DNA from: Umbelopsis ramanniana AG
Taxonomy: Eukaryota > Mucoromycota > Umbelopsidomycetes > Umbelopsidales > Umbelopsidaceae
Direction of reading: 5' to 3'
Length of the DNA stretch: 64,000 nt
Assembly: GCF_025399195.1 (NCBI RefSeq)
Contig: NW_026252101.1
Coordinates: 343,068 to 407,067, forward strand
Part shown: positions 10,915 through 24,059 of the stretch, in pieces
Layout of the letters: every line of letters starts with the position of its first letter
How positions within the stretch are numbered: the first letter of the stretch is position 1
Notes under the pieces: model-generated
What the model was told of the DNA's origin: nothing
The model's input: the letters and a program-made list of their open reading frames with translations, nothing else
The model's database searches: none
Translations under genes and position numbers: made by a program

Positions 10915-12472
10915 ATGTCTCAACCACACAAGCTTTGCATGATCCCAGGTAAAGCCAAATGCCAACACCATAAATGTGTCTTCTAGGCTCTATCATATAC
11001 TCTTGCACACACGCATAGCTACCTCGTAAGCAAACAAGCAACTGAACACTTTGTCGTCATACTAGGTCCCATCGAATTTCACGAGGATGTCCTGAATGCC
11101 ATGAGCACCCCTGCTACTTCTCATGTCGACCCTCTCTTCGTTCCTATTTTTGGAGAGTCTATTGAGCTTCTTCGCAAGGTACTGTTGACTAAAGACGCGC
11201 AACCTTTTGTTGTTGCTGGCTCTGGAACTCTTGGTTGGGATATGATGGTTAATCTCATTGAGAGAGATGATGAAGTGTTGGTAGTCAACACCGGCTACTT
11301 TGGCGACCACTTCGGCGAATGGTAAGATAATCTACAGGTGGTTTTTACGTGGATGGTGTGGGAGGGTACTTTGAAACTACTATCGTGGGTAGCAGTATAT
11401 TTTTTTCGCATCAGCCAATCGGGTTCCAGACTTAGTCGCATATCCAAAATATCGAACTCCGCTTCTTACACATCAAACTCTATTAGCTTGGAAGTCTATG
11501 GTGCCAAGGTCACCCACTTGAGAGCCCCTATTGGCTCTCGCCCATCTCTCGAAGACCTTGAGCAGGTTCTCACTGGAAAGAAGTACAAGATGGTTACCGT
11601 CACACACGTTGATACCTCGTAAGTAAAAGCGGAACTTTTGCACTTTTTTTTAAAAAAAAAAAAACTAAGCCAGCTCTATCAATCCAGCACTGGCGTTTTG
11701 GCTGATATCAAGGGCGTTGCCAAGGTTGTAAAGTCCATTTCACCAGAAACTATTGTCGTTGTTGATGGCGTTTGTTCTGTCGGTTCTGAGGAGATCAGAT
11801 TTGATGAGTGGAATATCGATGTTGTTATCACCGCTTCGCAAAAGGCTTTAGGTGTTCCCCCTGGTCTCGGTATTGTTGTTACCAGCCAACACGCCATGCA
11901 AATCTTCAAGAGCCGCAAGACTCCTGTTGCTTCTTACTACTCCAACTGGAACAAGTGGTTGCCCAGTCAGTATGAAGACATATGTTTCTTACGATAATTC
12001 CTACATATGATCTAATATATTTCTTTCCTTAGTCATGAACGCTTACGAAGCAAGAAAGCCGGCTTACTTCGCTACTCCTGCCGTTCAACTCATCTATGCT
12101 CTCCATACATCACTCAAGCAAATCACTGCTCAGTCTATGGATAGCCGCTTTGAGCAACACCACCAGGTTTCCCAGAAGTTCAAGAATGCTATCACTGAAC
12201 TTGGCCTCAAGCAGTTGGCAGTCTCAGATGAGGTAGCTGCTAACGGTATGACCGCCATCTGGCTTCCTGATGGTGTTCAGGTCTCCGACATTGTTCCCAG
12301 CTTGGCTGCAAAGGGTGTTCAAATCGCTGGTGGTCTTCACAAGGAGTGCGCTGCCAAATATTTCCGTATTGGCCACATGGGTATCTCCGTTACAGAACCT
12401 CAACGCGGTCATATCGACAAGGTCATCGAATCTCTCGCCACTACTTTGAAAGAGCTCAAGTCTAAGGCATAA
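10915..12472 (+). CDS. AGX1: Alanine-glyoxylate / serine-pyruvate aminotransferase
   Basis: Five exons (10915-10948, 11066-11321, 11487-11618, 11688-11965, 12033-12472) encode 379 residues, the usual length of class V fold-type I aminotransferases. Recognisable blocks are KLCMIPGPIEFHEDVL, FVVAGSGTLGWDM (glycine-rich PLP phosphate loop), VVDGVCSVGSEEIRFDEW (aspartate contacting the PLP ring), and ITASQKALGVPPGLG, whose lysine forms the Schiff base. The enzyme converts glyoxylate and alanine to glycine and pyruvate. The C terminus is SKA, close to but not a canonical PTS1 (SKL type), so peroxisomal targeting is uncertain. The third-exon boundary was fixed by the need to read GECLEVYG across the junction. 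Codon use is notably C-ending, as in highly expressed genes. Confidence 0.92.
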
Positions 12473-12877
12473 ATTACCTTACGATAACCAGACTTAAAAA
12501 TCAGCTTATGTATTTTGTAAATTTAAAAATATCGTAGATCACACAACCCTGTTGAGCATGATAAAAATATATCTCAGAACTTTGGTGATGTATAGAAAAT
12601 TCATTGTGATATGATGTTGCTAAACGCGTATCATTGACATAGAGCCAGTAAGTGAACGCGTCTTACACAAAGGGTGGTCTTCGTTTTCTGTAGTGAGCGA
12701 TATCAATTACATATCCTTCACGCAAAACATGTTAATGATTCTAGTGAGAAATGCAACTGAGACAAATGTACAGCTTTTAAAAACAGTGATTTTTCTGACA
12801 CTCGTCAAAATTATCTCATATAAATTTATTTCGCAACACACAGGCCCTTCGTGGACGTCTTTCTGGCTGCATTCATT
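12473..12877. other. Intergenic, no gene seen
   Basis: This AT-rich spacer lies between the aminotransferase stop and the ULS1-like start on the same strand. It holds the 3' end of one gene and the promoter of the next; no specific site is recognised. Confidence 0.5.
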
Positions 12878-15800
12878 ATGAATCCAGATTCTGCTAACGA
12901 CTCCAGGAAACGACCCCGCGAATCCCCACAGCCAGTGCCGTTTGCGTCAACATCTGACGATACGGACCTGAAAAACGTTGACTGGGCAGCACTTGGCATT
13001 GATCCTGCTGAGATTGCTGCGCAAAAAGAATTAGAAGAGCAATACTCAAAGAGACACCGGATTCAAACAGAACAGGACGCTGTCTTGGCTAGACGTCTTC
13101 ATGAAATGATGAATGGTTCTTCTCATGACGTTATGGGAAGTCAACCAGAACCTGAATCGGAAACGTCAGAAATCAATGCCGTTCGACATCAACAGAATGA
13201 ACCTTCAAGCTCCTTTGTCGCTACGGGGACTGGAAATTTCCCCACCAACATCGCACCACCACCACAAGAAGTCAAATTTGAAAGCATTTCAGTGGCAGAT
13301 TCGCCGTTGCCAGTCAATAGTGATACGCCTGCGTCGACTGTCAGCACTCCTCCTACGACTTCAAGCACTAGCACTTCAAATTATGATTTAGACGTCATAG
13401 ACTTAACAACTCAGGATGAAGTACTGGCTAAACGGCTTCAGAATGAAGAGCTGATGCTAGTCGAAAATGGACTGATAGGAAGCAGTTTAGATACTCCGTT
13501 AGTCATATCTGAAAAATCCAGAAGTCCATCTGCCTCATCGGCAGAAAACCAGAATCATTTTCTCTATCAAAGTTACATCAACGGCCTTCAGCAAGGAAAT
13601 AGTAACGCGGCAAATAGAACGGGAAACTCTTCAGAACAAGGTTACATCAAACTGGACGAGGATCTGTTCATGAGAGATGGCCAACCCAACAGGATGTTAT
13701 TGGCTAATGGATATATGCAAGCTCTTCAAAATCTGTTTCAAAGGCAAAATAGAGCGTCGCTTTTTCCAACGCCTTCTTCATCCTCCTCATTGGCCGCCGA
13801 AAGCTCTTTATCCAATCGTACAGACAATCGTGTATCAAGAGATGAGTCTGAGAAGGAACTTCGCGTACTACTAAAGAGCATAGAAAACGATTACAACATC
13901 AATCTTGAAGACAGAACAGGTACACCAGACGCACTAATTCCAGCACTGATGGAGCATCAAAAGAAAGGTTTGTCTTGGCTGATCAACATGGAAGAAGGAT
14001 CGAATAAAGGCGGTCTACTTGCTGATGACATGGGACTTGGTAAAGTGCGTATTGTTTTGGTAGTGACCCTGATAACATTGCTCGAGATCTCACATTCTTC
14101 AACGCTCACCATAGACAATACAAATGATTGCATTGATACTATCACGACCGTGTTCCGATGCAGATCCGATCCCTCCTGTACCCAAGTACACTCCGTCAGA
14201 AAGGGAGGCGATACGACAATCGTTTCAAAGACCCTGTGGGTATCTTGATCACAAAATTCAAGAAAAAGCTAAAGAGAAACAACCAGAAGCTTTATTGAAG
14301 ACGAAAAGCACTCTTGTGGTGTGCCCAGTATCACTTATTTACCAATGGCGAGACGAAATTCTTAGTAAAACCTCTCCCGCTCTCAACGTCGTTTTACATC
14401 ATGGACCCCTACGTGATGTGGTTCCAGCTGGTCTGGCATCTGCCGATGGTGCGTAATCATATTTAACTTGTACTGAAGTATGAATGTATACAATTTACTC
14501 AAAACTTATCACTCTAGTCGTTCTCACGTCGTACACTTTGCTGGTCTCGGAGTTCGGTTACGAAGATATGGATAGTGGACCACTTTATAAAATCCATTTT
14601 CATCGGTATCTATTGCATATTCAAGTTCGAATCGTTTTTGAAATGGTAAATGTATATCTGACTTTTCTCAAAAGTGTTGTTTTAGATGAAGCACATTGTA
14701 TAAAAAACAAAGCAACTCGATCTGCGAAAGCCTGGTAAGCAAAAAGCTTTATCTGATGATAGAGATCGTCTACGCTAACCTTATAACTCCTATCTCTGTT
14801 AGTGCTGCTATTCATGCAACTCATAGATGGTGCTTGACGGCCACACCAATTCAAAACAGAGTGTCAGATTTGTAAGAGAAATACCACACGAGCACTTTTG
14901 AGTTGTACCTTCATACCAGCACTCTAATATTTTTTACGAAAGATTTTCCCTCATTCGCTTTCTAAGAATCAAACCATATCACGAGTGGTCAAGATTCAGC
15001 GCAGAAATTGATCTTCCAATGCTTTCAAAAAACCGGGATCATGTAAGTGACATATCTATAATTTTCAGATGTTACATGACCATACTAAAGCTATTGTGAC
15101 AGGCAATGAAGCGCGTTCAGATTTTAATGAAAGGTATGCGATTAATTACTCTGAAGTGATATATTTGCTCTTTAAGCTAAGTATTATTATGATTGCAATA
15201 GCTATCTCTCTTCGGCGTACAAAGGATGGGACCATTGATGGAAAACCGTTACTGGTTCTGCCTGCACGACGTGTCCATATCACCCATGTTGAGTTCAGTG
15301 AAGATGAGCGTAATTTTTACGACTATTTGCGGGAAAAGGCGCAAGCTAAGTTTAGCAAGTACTTGAACAGCGGAACAGTTATGAAACATTATTCAAGCGT
15401 AAGCCATGAGATTTTTCTGCGTAAAAGTAGTGTTTACTCAACTCATCATGAAATGTATATTACAGGTTTTGGTCTTGATTTTAAGACTTCGGCAAGCCTG
15501 CCTACATCCTGTTCTCACCACAACGGGTGTTAATGTTTCCACAAGTGAAACACAGAAGGAAGAGACTTACAGAAGGCGAGCTGCTATGATGCAAAGTACG
15601 GTGATTCAGCGGCTGATTCAGCAGGAGCTAGAGGAGGAAACACCGGAGGTTGGCTTTTCTACTTAGAGATAGTACGTTGGCGTGTAATTGTTCATGAACA
15701 TTATTTTTTAGTGTCCCATTTGCATGGATGTTACCGGTTCCCCATACCTGATTACTGATTGCGGTCATAGCTTTTGCCAAGAATGCTTATTCAGTAAGTA

Positions 15801-16790
15801 ATAATATTACGCCAGCCGTAACTGTGAATCGACCTCTTTCTGATCTTATTTTACGCTTAAGATTTTATGAATACAGTTTCGGGCGAAACTGTAAAGGAAT
15901 TGAAATGCCCACAGTGTCGCATTAGATTCAATGAACATCACCTCATACCAATTGAAATATTCCAAGAAGTGCACAATCCACACTTTAAGAAGGCTGAAAA
16001 ACCGGATAAGGATATTGCTGTGATGAAACCAAAAGATTTTGTATCCAGTACCAAAATCGATACCATGTTGCAGATTCTGGCCAAAACAAAGGAAGAAAGC
16101 AATGGAAAAGACAAGACGATCATCTTCACTCAATTCACGAACATGCTTGATCTCATTGAAAAGCCATTGAAGACCGCAGGTTATAAATTTGTTCGATACG
16201 ATGGCTCATTAAATGTGAAGGCGAAAAACAACGCAGTGCAAACTTTGCGAAATGATCCCGATACGACCATCATGCTCACATCCACTAAGTGTGGATCACT
16301 GGGTCTCAACTTGACAGCTGCCAATAGGGTGATTGTATGTGCCAGCAGTAACTTTCTTACAACTTTTCATTTGGAGATTTTCTAATTCTTCTTCCTCTAG
16401 CTTCTGGATATTTGGTGGAATCCTGCTCTTGAGAATCAAGCTATCGATAGGTATGTTTTGATATGGATTACAGCTTGCCTTGATATATGTAATATCTAAC
16501 CGCTAGGACCATCGTATACAGAGTTCATCGAATTGGCCAAACGAAAGACGTAGAAGTCCATCGAATTTTAGTGAAAGACACTATCGAGGACAAGATTGTA
16601 GACTTGCAAAACAAGAAACAGGTGAGCCTAAGAAATAAGAAACGATGTTACTATTATGGATTTCTCGCTAATGGGTTGTTATCTCTGCAACATTTAGGCT
16701 ATTGCTGATTCCGCATTGAACGCTGGTGCCACCAAAGAATTTAGTAGACTTGGTATTAATGAACTACTTCATCTTTTCCGAGGACCTTAA
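12878..16790 (+). CDS. ULS1: SNF2/RING DNA translocase, ULS1-like (SUMO-targeted ubiquitin ligase type)
   Basis: Fourteen exons sum to 1013 residues with all phases closing. The N-terminal ~330 residues are polar and carry DVIDLTTQDE, a match to a SUMO-interacting motif, plus LARRLHEMM and LAKRLQNEEL, which look like ubiquitin-binding helices. The helicase core follows: LADDMGLGKT (Walker A, split by the first intron after GLGK), VVLDEAHCIKN (DEAH box), and CLTATPIQNRVSDL (motif III). A C3HC4 RING finger (CPICMD ... CGHSFCQECLF ... CPQCR) lies between the two lobes. Lobe 2 has TQFTNMLDLIE, STKCGSLGLNLTAANRVI and VYRVHRIGQTKDV. This RING-in-SNF2 layout with SIMs and no HIRAN domain fits Uls1/Ris1 rather than Rad5. 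The donor before the RING exon is GTTGGC, unusual but consistent in phase. The protein should act in the nucleus on sumoylated chromatin proteins. Confidence 0.9.
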
Positions 16791-17994
16791 CGCATTCAAC
16801 CAACCCCATCATTGTACATTAAATAAAGCAAAAATAGGACTAGCATAAATTATACTTAATATTCAAACACGTCAGCGATATCGAAGTAAGTGGGGATTAT
16901 TAGTAGAGGAGAACAATCTGTTCAATAATCGCTTGCCATCGTATTTTCGCTTTTACGCGACTATTCATTATTGGACGGCGGAATTATACTTCACTGAATA
17001 TTTCTATCACGAGCTTTGCTTGGAAAAATGATACATTTAAATGGCGATATTCACATTGAATAGCATTTAGCCTATGCCTGTATATTCAATAAGATCTGTT
17101 CTAATGCAGTGTTATGGATTGTAAACCCCATGCGTCGCATCAAATAATCTCAGCGCTTTCAAAAGTCGATAACTCCTTTTTGCTTTCAAATAAATTTCAA
17201 GTGTATTATCAAAATAAATTAAAAGTTTTCATCCATCTTGTCAGATCAAAAAGTTCACGCAATGCCGTGCCTGACACCATATCAGTTTGATTGATCAACT
17301 GATATAAAAGAGAAAAGTGTTGAAAACGACAATGCATTGAAGTTTGCCACCTTTTATGGTTTCCGGAATAAAAAAGAAGTGATTTACAGTTTACGATATT
17401 CGAAAGTGATATGGACACTAAAAGAATAATTACAGTATGCTATTAACATGTTCGCTCAAATGAAATCGGTGGTGACTTACACAAAATGAGTACCTCTTTG
17501 CTTTGATAAACCATCAGCGCGTATTTCTGAGGTTTTCCAACTGCTTTCTGCTCTCGAGTCAGCACATATATTTTCCGCTTCTACAGGCCTACAATTATAG
17601 CATATCCTCAAGGATGTCATACAGATTTTCGATTGCCCGACAATCAGTATGCATCCAACTGCCACTTCCTGTGCTTCCTTTTCTTTTTTGGAGGCTGACA
17701 ATCCGCTGGAGAGAGCTGCGAACAAACGTTTTAACTCACATATTTAGTAATATGCGATCCTCATTAACGAGACACTCATGTCATAGCTACAGTCCTATCT
17801 TGTAAAAAAATAAAAGGCCACCTATGGCTGAATTTTTTAACTCCAGTCATGTGCTTAATATACACATGACTGCAAGAATAATTGCAGACTGTATACTCAT
17901 GTTAGATAGAAAGACTACACAAATGGTGTTGTAACTATGCTTAAGCCCAACGAACACTAGGTAAATGAAAGTAATGCATTTTATGAGTAAAAAC
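16791..17994. other. Intergenic 1.2 kb, possible unresolved small gene on minus strand
   Basis: The region lies between two converging genes. AATAAA at 16821 probably ends the ULS1-like transcript. On the minus strand, 17760-17400 contains a basic open stretch, a GTAAGT donor near 17477 and an acceptor 63 nt further on, which is the typical intron size here. I could not build a full gene with a start codon, so no CDS is called. Confidence 0.3.
17844..17872. repeat. Perfect 10-bp inverted repeat (hairpin) in GT61 3' region
   Basis: CAGTCATGTG and CACATGACTG form a perfect 10-bp stem around a 9-nt loop, about 120 bp beyond the stop codon of the GT61 gene. It may sit in that gene's 3' UTR. No function is implied. 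Confidence 0.7.
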
Positions 17995-19932
17995 TTATTG
18001 ATTATCCATTCTTCGAAGAACATGCTCAACAGTATCTAATAACACTGACTCAACAGCGCGAACATTACGGATAGAATCACCAATGTCAAGGTGTCTATAT
18101 AACTTTGGACCAGAAAGCGCCGCAATGTTGTTAAATTGGTAGTTAAAGCGTCGGGTTGGATGTTGGAGCTCAATGACGCCGCCGTATGAAGGCATGAAGG
18201 ATGTGTATATGAAAGAAGCTCCATGTGGTCCAATAATTATGTCAGATTCCCTTGCGAGAGCAATTTGTTCCTGCATGGTCGGTAAATCTGCAGGATTGAC
18301 TCGACGGAAGACCAAAGCTCTATCAAAATAAGCCTCGCTAAAATGCGATTCCAAACGTGCTTGAAGTTGTAGAATGACAGAGTGTTCGTTGCCAATCTTC
18401 CGCAGAGTGTTCACGTTCCATGCATTTTTGGTAGGGTTTCGAGACAAGAATGTAACTACCAAAGGTTTTCTAGAGAGATCTGTTTGGTCGGTATAAAATA
18501 AAGTAGGCTCTGGAGTAATTGGTGGGGTAATCAGTTTGAAGGTATCAGCTGTAAAATTTGCTGGCGCTGACGATGGCAAAAAGTTGAGGGGTAAGTTCAG
18601 TCGGGATAAAACATAATCAATATAGGCTTTCAAGACGACTGAGCCGTCGCAACTGGTCGCTTCTGCTTTTTCTCGGCTGAACAACGTGACACCAGCATGG
18701 AAACCAAAAGTCGCTGAGCGGAAGCATATATTATTCAGTGGAGCCTGAGATTTTTCCTGTGCTTCTTGTACGATGTCGCGTATAGTCCGTATATGGTTTT
18801 GAGAACGTCGTTTGCTTGAGAATAGACTGGTCCATAAACTATTCAGGCTAGGTATGCCTCCTTCGTTTGAATCAAGAAATACGATTTCGGTTGTTTCGGT
18901 ATTCATGTCACTTGCAGCCAAACCAATAAATGCTTGCATTAAGTCTTGATGAATGTGATAAACGTTGCCAGTATCGTAGCGGGAAATCAAATATAGATCC
19001 TCTTCTACCCAGGCGTCACAGGTAACGTTTTGCGCCAAGCTTTCTTCGTTTATGAAACGATTTTCCAACCCAGAATATAGCCACATAGCTCCTACAGGAA
19101 ATTATTTCCGTCAGCATAAGCAGAATTTTAAAGTCCAAGTCGAAAGAAAATGCGTACCTCCAAATCCCCAACTGGGACGATCATAGAAATTGTCCTTTAA
19201 TTTGCACTTTGCTTCCGTGCCACCTGGTACAAGAAACATGTCTATGCTACCTCTTTTAGGTTCTTGTGGGAGTTCATCAAGATTTAGCACAAGATTCTTG
19301 GTATGACAGAGGTTCTCAGGAATATCCATATGTATCATGCTGCACTCCATCGAGAATTTCGATATTTCAGGTGAATTTCTAGAATGAATGTAGCCCACCT
19401 CAGTAGAGACGGATTCGTCAAGCGTGACACATTGCTCGGCATCATCGTTGCCACTTGTTGAAGGACATGAGTCTTCGCAAAATGGTTTTATATTTTGCCG
19501 CCAATTGCGAATGACATCGAATCCATATCGTTCGTCGCAAAAGGATGAAACACCGGAAATAGCGTTATCTTTTTGCAGCTTATACAGAAATGAATATGGT
19601 CGCGATAAGGAGTCTTCATTTATGGGCTCCATATCTGAGTAGTTGTTATAACCTTCCATCCACTTGCTTTCTTGGCTATTGTCGATTGGTCGGCCATTCA
19701 CATCGGTAGCATCCTGTCCAGAAAAGCCAATGAACTCTTGATAATTCTCACTTCCTTGATCATCGTTCAGATCCATAGCCACCAGGGCCTGAACCTTTTC
19801 TCTATAACCAGTGATATGGTTGGTTAACATGATCATACCAGTGACCATTATGAAAGCCAGACATGCTAGGATGACTACTATGTGAGATTTCCTTGACCAT
19901 ATTATCCTGTTACGAAACGGCAGAAGCTTCAT
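17995..19932 (-). CDS. GT61-family glycosyltransferase, type II membrane protein (EOGT-like)
   Basis: Two exons (19932-19158, 19091-17995) split by a 66-nt intron encode 623 residues. A short basic cytosolic tail (RNRIIWSRK) is followed by one transmembrane anchor (IVVILACLAFIMVTGMIML, ~20-38), then a lumenal stem with N-glycosylation sequons. The catalytic part carries the GT61 (DUF563) signature near the C terminus: LARESDIIIGPHGASF, then YGGVIELQHP. The upstream LSRNPTKNAWNVN segment also fits. Family members transfer GlcNAc or xylose to proteins or polysaccharides in the secretory pathway; EGF-domain O-GlcNAc transferase is the best known. The acceptor here is unknown. Cysteines in the stem suggest disulfides. 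Confidence 0.85.
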
Positions 19933-20620
19933 AATAAATTTGACATAAGAAGGGAAGGAGTGTAATAGAGGAGAAAGAGCTTGGCTTCACCCATTTCTGT
20001 ACTTAAAATGCCATCTTTGGGGATATTCGGACATGTTCAAGTGATACGAGATCGGTGATTGAACAATTTTTTTTTTTTGCCTAAATTTTGAATTTCAGAT
20101 ATTGTACTGTGATTTCTGCAGAGAATCGTTCTTTTGAAATCGAGAATGTAAATAGTCCTCTTGAGCAGAAGTATATCATAGTAGACCAAAAAAAATTCTG
20201 GCTAAAAAATGAACAGATTACTGGTACGCTTATCGAAGGCTGCATTGAAGGCATTGAGTAGTTGTTTCAGTCAACAGATGGCTTCCCTTTTAGGAGAGTA
20301 CCGGTTGAACCATTACCCTCACCAGCATGCCGTTGTTGTAAAATCATTGGGGGACGTTCTTTATATATGGCCAGGATAAGTAGTGAGCTATCCTGACTAA
20401 TTGTTAAAGCGATTTAAAATTACTTTGGATTGTAGTACTCCTCCATCGTCGTAAGATGTGGAACCTTGCTCGCTTGATGACCGTTAGGCCGCATAATCCA
20501 AATTCAGCAATTTGGTGGCTTAGATGATTTGCGGACACCAAATACTAACATTTTCTTTCCTTCCGCAATTTGTTGACATCCAATCTCTGTTTATCCATCC
20601 CATCCATCCATCCATCCATC
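19933..20620. other. Intergenic between divergent GT61 and uS11 genes
   Basis: This 690-bp stretch lies upstream of both genes. It contains homopolymer T (20070-20078) and A tracts, and ends in a CATC tetranucleotide run directly against the uS11 start codon. No gene was seen. Confidence 0.5.
20597..20620 (+). repeat. (CATC)n microsatellite at the uS11 start
   Basis: Five to six CATC/CCAT units run up to the base before the ATG, so they are part of the short 5' UTR of the uS11 gene. Confidence 0.8.
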
Positions 20621-21494
<874 letters not shown>

Positions 21495-21728
21495 ATTTTT
21501 AGTGTTGTTACCTTGTTTTGTGAATATACAGTATGTCATTACTTCAAACAATGCTCAAAAAATTTTGTATGTTGCACTTGGCTTCATTATTATAAACCCA
21601 TCTGGAAGCGATCAATGCAAAAAAAGAACAATCAACGAATGAAAATATCCCTACTACAAGCGAAATTGAACAGAGAAACAAAAAGCCAACTATTAAAGTA
21701 GAATTATGTATCAGCCATGCTGACCAAG

Positions 21729-23653
21729 TTATTCAGCTTTAGATCCTTCATCCTCTTCTTGGCCGATCTTCAGCTTGTTTTCAACAGCGGTGGACAGTTC
21801 GTCCTCGACTTTAGGTGTAGCTTCTAAATTGTCATTGTCGCCATAGTAAGGCTGCTGAGTGTTTGGGTATTGTGCAAAGCTATAGAGAAGAATAACAGGA
21901 ATAGTTGATGAGGCAGCTGAGCAATTGATTGGTATCGATAAATTTCAGTTGAAACTTACTTTGCTTGAGACAGGTACGCAGGATTGCCTCCTGGGGGTGC
22001 GTTGGCTGGATTATTGGACGCAAAGCCGAGCATTGTTTCAGGAGTCATAGGCATTTGCATAGGTCTAGCAGTAAAGCCTGCCATAGGTTGGAAATCTCGG
22101 GCTCTCCACACACGCTTGCGAGCTGTCTGGCCCTTGAGGCGCTTTTGTGCCAAGGAGTCAGCAAATCGAACCTGCAGAGGGACATTGCTCCCAGGCAAGG
22201 TATGTCCGTTGAATGTCTCGATAACGGATATCGCAGCAGAACGATCAGTCATTCTAAGAGATCCACAATTAGACTAATGCTATTTCTAAATAGTTTGATA
22301 GAGTATACGAAAATATATACCTTGCAAAGCCAACACCTCGACTAAGACCTGTTTGAGGGTCTCTTAGAATTCTGTTGGAGACCGTATGGTAAGGCTTGAA
22401 CATTTCTTCGAGTTGCTATGGTACAGTTATGTGAAATGGTGAAATAGGTACGTGTTTTAAAATATGGAATGTTTATACTTACAGGCTCATTCATGGTAGG
22501 AGGTAAATTGGAGACATAGATATTGGCAGATGTCTCGTCTTGTAGACTTCGAAGACGGGCACTGAATGATTCCTATAACGGGGCGCAAGAGAGACGTAAG
22601 CATTTTGTTCGTAAAGAGCGACAACCACAGGTTATCAATGTTTACCTGTCCAACCCTGGCGAAAGAGGCCTGGAGTCCGTTTCGATTGAGACCTTCGATA
22701 GCGCGTTGTGCCTCATCTTCGTTCTCAAACATAGCGAATCCATAACCCTTACATTCACCAGTCTTCTGCTCTATAATAGCCTTGGATGAAGCGATGGCGC
22801 CATAGCTAAGAAAGAGTTGTTTAGTACAGTGCGTCAACGGTTTGCTACAAGCATGCGCATTCACTTACGGGCTACACATGTCTGCAAATGCCTCATCTGT
22901 GGTGGTTGAATCAAGTCCACGAACGTAAATATTATGGGTATGAAATTGATTACTTTGTTGCAGTTGCTGCAGTTGCTGCAGTTGCTGCTGCTGTTGTTGG
23001 TCAGGTTGATTCGCTCGTCTTTGGGATGTAGAAGAACCAGAGCCAGTGGATCGTGTTCCCGTGTTGTTGAAAGGGCCAGGAAGACGCTGCATCATTTGAT
23101 GAGGTGGTGATCCTGGAGCTGAGTTGGTACCAGTCAGCACGGGTGAAGAAAGGTGCAATGGTGGGAAGTGTTGCCCTGGCGGCAATACGAAGGCGTGTGT
23201 GGGTGGCGACATTGACATACCACCTTGTTGAAACTGGAATGTCGGGGTAAACGGAGGGCTATTAGGATTGAGCGGCGGTGATTGCGGATGCATGGCGGGA
23301 GAACCAGGGTAGCTTTGGTAGCCACTCATAAAGTCTGGATAGTACTGCATCGTGAATTGCGGACTGAGCGGGTAGATATACGCTCCAAACGATGGGTCAG
23401 AAGGGTCATATCCACTAGCGACAGCTTGGTCATACGCGTACTGAGCTGTAATAGGATCGACGTATCCAAACGCGAAAGGTGGATAAGCAGGAGATGTAGG
23501 TGGAGGAATGTTACGATCATCGTGTTCGGCCTGTCGGTGTTGCTGAGAAGGACCATCTTGTCGGTCTGAATTGTCAGCAGGCTTTACATTTTGCTTCTCT
23601 GTTTCAATTTGAGTTTGTTCCGGATTAGCCGTGGCAGTTTGTGGGTTGGTCAT
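21729..23653 (-). CDS. Two-RRM RNA-binding protein, RBMS (MSSP)-like
   Basis: Six exons (23653-22869, 22805-22646, 22572-22483, 22415-22321, 22253-21960, 21879-21729) encode 524 residues. Residues 1-240 are low-complexity, rich in Pro, Ser, Gln and Tyr, ending in a glutamine tract. RRM1 starts at NIYVRGLDSTTTDEAFADM with RNP1 as KGYGFAMF. RRM2 starts at NIYVSNLPPTMNE with RNP1 as RGVGFARM. The segment around YGAIASSKAIIEQKTGECKG and the second RRM closely follow animal RBMS1/3, which bind AU-rich RNA, and fungal relatives. The acidic C-terminal tail ends GSKAE. It is likely a cytosolic mRNA-stability or translation regulator. It diverges from the shugoshin gene. Confidence 0.88.
22955..23000 (-). 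repeat. CAG-type trinucleotide repeat coding for glutamine
   Basis: An imperfect run of CAG/CAA codons mixed with CTG/TTG encodes a QQQQQQLQQLQQLQQ tract just before RRM1 of the RBMS-like protein. Such runs tend to vary in length between strains. Confidence 0.8.
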
Positions 23654-24059
23654 GTTGAATTGATAGAACAGTGTTTATCAGAATGGCAGGTAATTCGTGA
23701 TGGCTAGATTTCAACAATGCTCGATAAACTATTATTCGTCTCCAGAACTCCCAGCGGAATCTAAGCGAGTTTTGCTGGTAAAGTTGACTAGAATGTCTGT
23801 TGTGAGAAGTGAAAAGGTAATTAAAGGCAGCTGATTGTTGTAAACGGAAGGAAAGCGCCCAAGCTAAGAGATGCTGTTAATAACAAACGAAAAAAAATAA
23901 GGCGAGTGACCTGGACGAGAACAGGTCATCAACTTCAGATGAGTTACACCGGCAAATCCTCATATGGAAATAGGCCAGGTGGCCCAGTTCAGATTTGCAG
24001 CAACGACAAAAAATTCTCTATCCAAAAAAACAAATATACTACAACGTCAACCTCGTACT
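23654..24059. other. Intergenic between divergent RBMS-like and shugoshin genes
   Basis: This is the shared upstream region of about 400 bp. On the plus strand an ATG at 23939 opens an out-of-frame upstream reading frame that overlaps the shugoshin start. An ATG at 23964 is in frame with shugoshin and could extend its N terminus by 32 residues. Confidence 0.5.
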
